32,962 nt of DNA from Burkholderia singularis (GTDB lineage Bacteria; Pseudomonadota; Gammaproteobacteria; Burkholderiales; Burkholderiaceae), in the NCBI RefSeq assembly GCF_900176645.1, contig NZ_FXAN01000085.1, positions 1 to 32,962 of the forward strand, written 5' to 3'. Each line of letters starts with the position of its first letter. Within the stretch, counting starts at the first letter, position 1. Below, in pieces: positions 26,908 to 32,962 of this stretch. The notes beneath the pieces were generated by a model. The model searched no databases. It worked only from the letters and a program-made list of their open reading frames with translations, and was not told where the DNA came from. The position numbers and the translations under genes were made by a program.

Positions 26908-27527
26908 GCGTCAGGGCAGTGGTATTCGATTTCGGCGGCGTGTTGATCGATTGGAATCCGGAGTATCTGTACCGCAAGCTGATTCCCGACGACGCCGAGC
27001 GCCGCTGGTTTCTCACGCACGTTTGCCCGATGGATTGGGTGATCAAGCAGGACGGCGGGCAGACGATCGACGAAGGCACGGCCGAGCGCATCGCGCAGTT
27101 TCCCGAGCACGAGGCGATGATCCGCGCGTTCTACGCACGCTGGCACGAAATGATCGGCGGGGTGCTCGACGGCGGCGCGGCGCTCGTCGAGCAGCTCGAC
27201 GCGCATCGCGTGCCGCTGTTCGGGCTCACCAACTGGTCGGCGCAGACGTTTCCATATGCATGGGAGCGTTTTGCGGTATTGCGCCGCTTCAAGGAGATCG
27301 TCGTGTCGGGGCGGGTGAAGCTCGTGAAGCCCGATCCGGCGATCTATCGGGAAATGCACGCGCGGATCGAGCCGCATTTGCCCGGCATCGCCGCGGATGA
27401 AATCGTGTTCATCGACGACAACGCAAAGAACGCTGCGGCCGCGACGGCGCTCGGCTGGCATGGCATCCACCATACGAGCGCGAAGGCGACCGAGGCGCGG
27501 CTGCGCGAGTTGGGCGTGTTCGATTGA
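26904..27527 (+). CDS. HAD-superfamily hydrolase (YihX-like phosphatase)
   Basis: The product has 207 residues. HAD motifs: nucleophile D9 in VVFDFGGVLIDW, motif II GLTNWS (107-112), motif III K142 (KLVKPDP) and motif IV FIDDN (D171, D172). Motif I reads DxG in place of the usual DxD; this occurs in the YihX / dehalogenase / epoxide-hydrolase N-domain branch and may change the acid/base step. The cap is the small helical type. A sugar-phosphate phosphatase is the likeliest role. Its start overlaps the hydrolase gene by 4 bases, and a strong terminator follows. Confidence 0.9.
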   Translation: MSVRAVVFDFGGVLIDWNPEYLYRKLIPDDAERRWFLTHVCPMDWVIKQDGGQTIDEGTAERIAQFPEHEAMIRAFYARWHEMIGGVLDGGAALVEQLDAHRVPLFGLTNWSAQTFPYAWERFAVLRRFKEIVVSGRVKLVKPDPAIYREMHARIEPHLPGIAADEIVFIDDNAKNAAAATALGWHGIHHTSAKATEARLRELGVFD

Positions 27528-27549
27528 CGGCGCGGCGGCGATGGCCATG

Positions 27550-27584
27550 AAAAAAGCGGGCAATTCCGGTTGCCCGCTTTTTTT
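27550..27584 (+). terminator. Strong, probably bidirectional terminator
   Basis: A 14-bp arm pair (27550-27563 with 27570-27583) has an A-run on one side and a T-run on the other, with a 6-base loop. It ends the aminopeptidase P - hydrolase - HAD transcript and, read on the minus strand, also that of ettA. Confidence 0.9.
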
Positions 27585-27802
27585 GTGCCGCCCATCGCAT
27601 GCTTTGCGCCGCGATATGTCGCAGATAACGCGTATGCCGCCGGCGTGGCCCGCGCTGCGCGCGACGGCCTTGGCGAGCCCGGCGGCCGACTGCGCCGATC
27701 GGCGGCGCAGCCGCGCGAGCGCTGAACATCGAACGCGGAGCGCCGAAGGTTCGACGTTCCACGCCGAGCGCCGGACCTCGGGCGCCGCGTGCGGACGCCG
27801 TT

Positions 27803-29470
<1,668 letters not shown>

Positions 29471-29812
29471 GTGTGTCAGTGAGAGAGTCAAAATGGGCGC
29501 CGCGTAGGTCCGGCACGCGGGGCGCGGTGACGTGGCGCGCGATTCGGCTGGTCTGGTCGCAGGCCGGCGCGGCGATGGCGGGCGGCTTGCCGCGCGAAAG
29601 CGGCGCGAACCGTCATTGTACTGCGTCGGCCGGCGGCGCAAGCGGGGCGGCGCGAGGCGGTTGCGACGCGCGGCGGGGAACTTGAAAAGCGCGGTGGCGC
29701 GCGTTAGCGTGTTTCGCATTCGCATATCGCGACGCAATCGGCGCGCGGATCGGCTGGCGCAATGACTGACGACGAACTCAGGCAGGCCGCGCTGGCGCTA
29801 GCTGCCGCGGCA
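29471..29812. other. Intergenic region upstream of ettA
   Basis: 342 bases, very GC-rich. Open frames here are Arg-rich shadows. The ettA promoter should lie close to 29471-29700, but no element is clear. Confidence 0.35.
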
Positions 29813-30142
29813 TCAAAGCCACGCGTCGACGCCGCCGTGCCCCGAGCATGTGCCGCGTCGGTGGCGGCTGAAACTGTACGCGCCGTCCCGGCAGCGGGCC
29901 GTTGCCCCTTCGGGGATACGGTTCGATTTCGAATGCGCGGGCGCGTGGATGGTGTCGCCGTCGCGATTGCGGTAGCTGCGGTGATTGTCGAGTTCGCTTT
30001 CGTCGGCATGGCGGGAGGTTGACGACGAATACGCATGCGCGCCGGGTGCGCCAAGCGGCAATGTCGCCGCGACGAAGCTGAGCGCGAGCACGTGCGGCGC
30101 GACGGCGCGCCACGCGCGGGTGACGGATGGTCGATTGGACAT
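29813..30142 (-). CDS. Secreted DUF3761 protein
   Basis: The product has 109 residues from ATG 30142, with GAGAG 6 bases upstream; the frame is open further upstream but the signal peptide starts here. The signal spans 1-37 (cut after GAHA). The mature part is short and polar. Its C-terminal 30 residues carry the DUF3761 pattern: C84-RDG-x-YSFS, then RRGTC99-SGHGGV-x-x-WL. The two Cys probably form a disulfide in the periplasm or outside the cell. The family function is unknown; similar C-terminal 'CSxHGGV' modules are found in small secreted proteins. It is divergent from gabP. Confidence 0.85.
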   Translation of the reverse strand: MSNRPSVTRAWRAVAPHVLALSFVAATLPLGAPGAHAYSSSTSRHADESELDNHRSYRNRDGDTIHAPAHSKSNRIPEGATARCRDGAYSFSRHRRGTCSGHGGVDAWL

Positions 30143-30465
30143 GGTCTCTCTCGTTCGATGATGAGTCGAATGCTTGGTTGGTTGTATCCAGGCTGGCGCG
30201 GCGCGCCGGCCGCAGCGGATCATAACCGGCGCTGCCGCGCGGGCGCGCCGGCGTGCCGATTTCGGACGTTCGCCTTGGCGCGGACCGGTGCCGCCGGCCA
30301 ACGCACGGGCGCGGCGGCTGCCGAAATGGCTCTATTAAAAAAACTCGATTGGCTCTAATTGATCGGACCACTGGCTGCGTAAACTGCACCGCGCTACCCC
30401 GATAGGCAGCCGAACGCATAGGCGTGCCGGTATCGGCGCCCAAAGCATCCGTTTTTGGAGGAGAC
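30143..30465. promoter_or_regulatory. Divergent upstream region with direct repeats before gabP
   Basis: 323 bases with no gene. TGGCTCTA occurs at 30327 and again at 30350, 23 bp apart (about two helical turns), followed by CGGACCA at 30364-30370, which partly mirrors the repeat. This looks like a two-site operator, and direct repeats of this kind are used by GntR/MocR-type regulators. No regulator gene is adjacent. A GGAGGAG ribosome site lies 3-9 bases before the gabP ATG. Confidence 0.35.
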
Positions 30466-31863
30466 ATGAAAGCAAATAGCGGCACGGGCCTCGGCACCGG
30501 CTTGAAGCAGCGCCACGTGACGATGTTGTCGATCGCGGGCGTGATCGGCGCGGGGCTGTTCGTCGGCTCCGGCCATGCGATCGCGGAGGCCGGGCCCGCT
30601 GCGCTGATCGCGTATGCGATCGCGGGGCTGCTCGTCGTGCTCGTGATGCGCATGCTTGGCGAAATGGCGGTCGCGCAGCCCGACAGCGGCTCGTTCTCGA
30701 CCTACGCAGACCGCGCGATCGGCCATTGGGCGGGCTTCACGATCGGCTGGCTCTACTGGTGGTTCTGGGTGCTGGTGATTCCGATCGAGGCGACGGCCGC
30801 CGCGACGATCCTCAATGCGTGGTTCCCCGGCGTCGCGACGTGGGTGTTCGCGCTCGGCATCACGTCGGTGCTCACGCTGACCAATCTGTTTTCGGTCAAG
30901 CACTACGGCGAATTCGAATTCTGGTTCGCGCTCATCAAGGTGGTGGCGATCGTCGTGTTCCTCGTGATCGGCGGCGCGGCGATCGTCGGCGTGCTGCCGG
31001 GCTCGAACGTGTCCGGCGCGGCGCGGCTCTTCAACGCGGGCGGCTTCATGCCGAACGGAATCGGCACGGTGCTCGCCGCGATGCTGACGACGATGTTCTC
31101 GTTCCTCGGCACGGAGATCGTCACGATCGCCGCGGCCGAATCCGAGCACCCCGAGCGCCAGATCGTCCGTGCGACGAACTCGGTGATCTGGCGGATCTCG
31201 CTCTTTTATCTGGGCTCGATTTTCGTCGTCGCGGCGCTCGTGCCGTGGAACGACCCACTGTTGCCCGCGCACGGCTCGTATCAGCGCGCGATGGAGCTGA
31301 TCGGCGTGCCGCACGCGAAGGGGATCATCGACGTGATCGTGCTGGTGTCGGTGGCAAGTTGCCTGAATTCGGCGCTCTATACCGCGTCGCGGATGATCTT
31401 TTCGCTGTCCACGCGCGGCGACGCGCCCGCGTCGCTGAGCCGCACCGATACGACGGGCACGCCGCGCGCGGCCGTGCTCGCGTCGACCGCATTCGGCTTT
31501 CTGACGGTGATTGCGAACTACGCGATGCCCGAGCAGGTGTTCAGCTTTCTGCTCGCGACGTCAGGCGCGATCGCGCTGCTCGTTTATCTGGTGATCGCGG
31601 TGTCGCAATTGCGGATGCGTGCGGTGCTCGATGCGAACGGCGTTCGTCCGCCGCTGCGGATGTGGTGCTTTCCGTGGCTGACGTGGGCGGTGATCTTGTT
31701 CATCTGCGGTGTGCTCGTGACGATGCTGCTGCGTGAGGACCACCGGATGGAGGTGACGGCGACCGCGGTGCTGGCGGCGATCGTGGTTGCCGCGTCGCGG
31801 CTCGGCCGGCGCGCGGGCGGCGGTGCAGCACCCGCGCGGCGGGCACCGGTGCGCGTGCGCTGA
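30466..31863 (+). CDS. gabP: GabP-like amino-acid permease (APC, AAT family)
   Basis: The product has 465 residues from ATG 30466, set by a strong GGAGGAG site. The N-terminus 'LKQRHVTMLSIAGVIGAGLF' is the hallmark of the amino-acid transporter (AAT) branch of APC permeases, with the glycine-rich unwound TM1. There are twelve hydrophobic helices. The TM3 region 'IGHWAGFTIGWLYWWFWVL' and the TM6 segment 'FLGTEIVTIAAAESEHPERQ' agree with GABA permease GabP of E. coli and Bacillus. A proton symport of 4-aminobutyrate or a similar amino acid into the cytoplasm is expected; the exact substrate is inferred. The C-terminus is a short Ala/Arg-rich tail. Confidence 0.88.
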   Translation: MKANSGTGLGTGLKQRHVTMLSIAGVIGAGLFVGSGHAIAEAGPAALIAYAIAGLLVVLVMRMLGEMAVAQPDSGSFSTYADRAIGHWAGFTIGWLYWWFWVLVIPIEATAAATILNAWFPGVATWVFALGITSVLTLTNLFSVKHYGEFEFWFALIKVVAIVVFLVIGGAAIVGVLPGSNVSGAARLFNAGGFMPNGIGTVLAAMLTTMFSFLGTEIVTIAAAESEHPERQIVRATNSVIWRISLFYLGSIFVVAALVPWNDPLLPAHGSYQRAMELIGVPHAKGIIDVIVLVSVASCLNSALYTASRMIFSLSTRGDAPASLSRTDTTGTPRAAVLASTAFGFLTVIANYAMPEQVFSFLLATSGAIALLVYLVIAVSQLRMRAVLDANGVRPPLRMWCFPWLTWAVILFICGVLVTMLLREDHRMEVTATAVLAAIVVAASRLGRRAGGGAAPARRAPVRVR

Positions 31864-31885
31864 TCGGCGCGCGGCGGCGCGCCCG

Positions 31886-32962
31886 TCAGGCCGCCGGGCT
31901 GATCCGATACTGCGTGACTTGCCGGTATGTCGCGCCGGGCATCAGCACGACTTCGTCACATCGATTGCGCATGTTGATCTGATTCGGAAACGCGCCGGCC
32001 TCGAGGCACAGCGCCGCGTGCCGCACGCATCGCGCGCCGTTTCGCACGCGCAGCCCTTCCAGATGATTGCCCGTATAGCATTGCAGCCCGCGCTGATCGG
32101 TCGAGACGCTCAGCTCCCGGCCGCTGCCCGGATCGTAGACGCGTGCGACGCGCCGCAACCGGCGCGCGTCGCCGTCGCGCAGCACGTAGCAGTGATCGAA
32201 ACCGCCCGCGCGCGCGAGTTGCGCGTGCGGCCAGTCGAGCCGGGCGCCGAGCGGCGCGCCGTGCCGGAAGTCGAACGCGGTGCCGCTCACGTCGGCTTCG
32301 CGCAGCGGGATCAACGCGTCGTCGACTTCGAGGAACGCGTCGGCGTCGATCGTCAGCATATGGCCGCGCACGTCGGCCGCAGGCTGGCCGGTCAGGTTGA
32401 AGTACGCGTGGTTGGTCAGGTTGAGCGGCGTGGGCGCGTCGGTGATGCCTTCGTATTCGATCGTCAGCGTATCGTCTTCGTCGAGCGAGTAGCGCACCTG
32501 CACGCTCACGTTGCCCGGAAAACCCGCGTCGCCTTCCGGGGAATCGAGCCGCAGCACGAGCGCGCCGTTTTCGTCGCGCGCGTTCCAGAGCGCTCGATGA
32601 AAGCCGCTTGCGCCGCCGTGCAGCAGGTTGTCGCGCTCGTTGCGATCGAGCGTGTAATCGATGCCGCCGAGCGTGAAGCGCCCGCCCGCGATCCGGTTCG
32701 CCCAGCGGCCGATGGTCGCGCCCAGGTAGGCGGGCGACGCGAGGTAATCGGCGGGCGTATCGTGCGCGAGCACGACTTCGGCCAGACGTCCCGCGCGGTC
32801 GGGCGCGAGCCACGATACGATCGTCGCGCCGAGATCGCTGATGGCGATCTTCGTGCCGCGCGCGTTGCGCAGCGTGAAGCGCTGCACCGGGTCGCCGCCC
32901 GGCAGCGTGCCCCACGGCTCGCACGAGAGGCGGGCGGCGCTGAGCGTCGGGCGGAGGGGGCC
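31886..32962 (-). CDS. galM: Aldose 1-epimerase (galactose mutarotase), 5' end beyond the right edge
   Basis: 358 codons plus the stop are visible. A GTG at 32887 would give 333 residues, but the frame stays open for 25 more codons to the edge and encodes 'LSCEPWGTLPGGDPVQRFTL', which continues the normal N-terminal strand of this family, so the true start is probably outside the window. The enzyme interconverts alpha and beta anomers of aldoses. Family marks: 'GATIGRWANRIAGGRF', 'LLHGG..GFHRALW' (one active-site His), 'LNLTNHAYFNLTG' (second His) and late 'LCLEAGAFPNQINM', where the Glu acts as base. It converges on gabP with 22 bases between stops. Confidence 0.93.
   Translation of the reverse strand, partial: GPLRPTLSAARLSCEPWGTLPGGDPVQRFTLRNARGTKIAISDLGATIVSWLAPDRAGRLAEVVLAHDTPADYLASPAYLGATIGRWANRIAGGRFTLGGIDYTLDRNERDNLLHGGASGFHRALWNARDENGALVLRLDSPEGDAGFPGNVSVQVRYSLDEDDTLTIEYEGITDAPTPLNLTNHAYFNLTGQPAADVRGHMLTIDADAFLEVDDALIPLREADVSGTAFDFRHGAPLGARLDWPHAQLARAGGFDHCYVLRDGDARRLRRVARVYDPGSGRELSVSTDQRGLQCYTGNHLEGLRVRNGARCVRHAALCLEAGAFPNQINMRNRCDEVVLMPGATYRQVTQYRISPAA

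Overview
The window looks like chromosomal DNA of a Burkholderia species, probably of the B. pseudomallei/thailandensis group. Reasons: very high GC with strong GC3 bias (long antisense shadow frames everywhere), the gene order hemA-prfA-prmC-grxD-ubiX, a P. aeruginosa-like katB-ankB pair, and protein sequences that read as typical beta-proteobacterial versions. The species call is inference from recalled family sequences, not from a search. No rRNA, tRNA, insertion sequence or CRISPR array was seen.

Left end (1-1790): an AT-richer accessory locus, all on the minus strand. It has two small adjacent genes, each encoding an 80-residue precursor with a textbook double-glycine leader and a Cys-free, glycine-zipper-rich mature part. 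A strong terminator follows them, and then comes the start of a HlyD/CvaA-type membrane fusion protein that runs off the left edge. This is the architecture of a type I-exported two-peptide bacteriocin. Two paralogous glycine-zipper peptides beside an exporter most closely recall the Cdz contact-dependent killing system of Caulobacter. No immunity gene could be identified inside the window. This is the most notable item here.

Region 1800-8270: an M1-family aminopeptidase lipoprotein (minus); a LEA14/WHy-domain lipoprotein (plus); a possible 55-residue proline/alanine-rich ORF; then periplasmic catalase KatB and the ankyrin lipoprotein AnkB, preceded by a candidate OxyR site abutting a sigma70-like promoter.

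Region 8270-16380: two unrelated SAM methyltransferases (plus), a DUF1415 protein (minus), a TetR regulator divergent from an MFS transporter with two palindromic operators (one filling the -35/-10 spacer of the transporter promoter), a nitroreductase, a YegD-like Hsp70 ATPase and a cold-shock protein (minus).

Region 16380-29470: an APC amino-acid permease converging on a minus-strand run of DODA-type dioxygenase, ubiX, grxD, prmC, prfA and hemA. In this run PrmC modifies the release factor encoded next to it, and HemA starts tetrapyrrole synthesis. Divergent from hemA is a plus-strand unit: a small membrane protein, an M24B aminopeptidase P, a cysteine hydrolase and a HAD hydrolase, closed by a strong terminator. 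It converges on ettA (minus).

Region 29470-32962: a secreted DUF3761 protein (minus), a GabP-like permease (plus) with direct repeats upstream, and an aldose 1-epimerase (minus) whose 5' end lies beyond the right edge.
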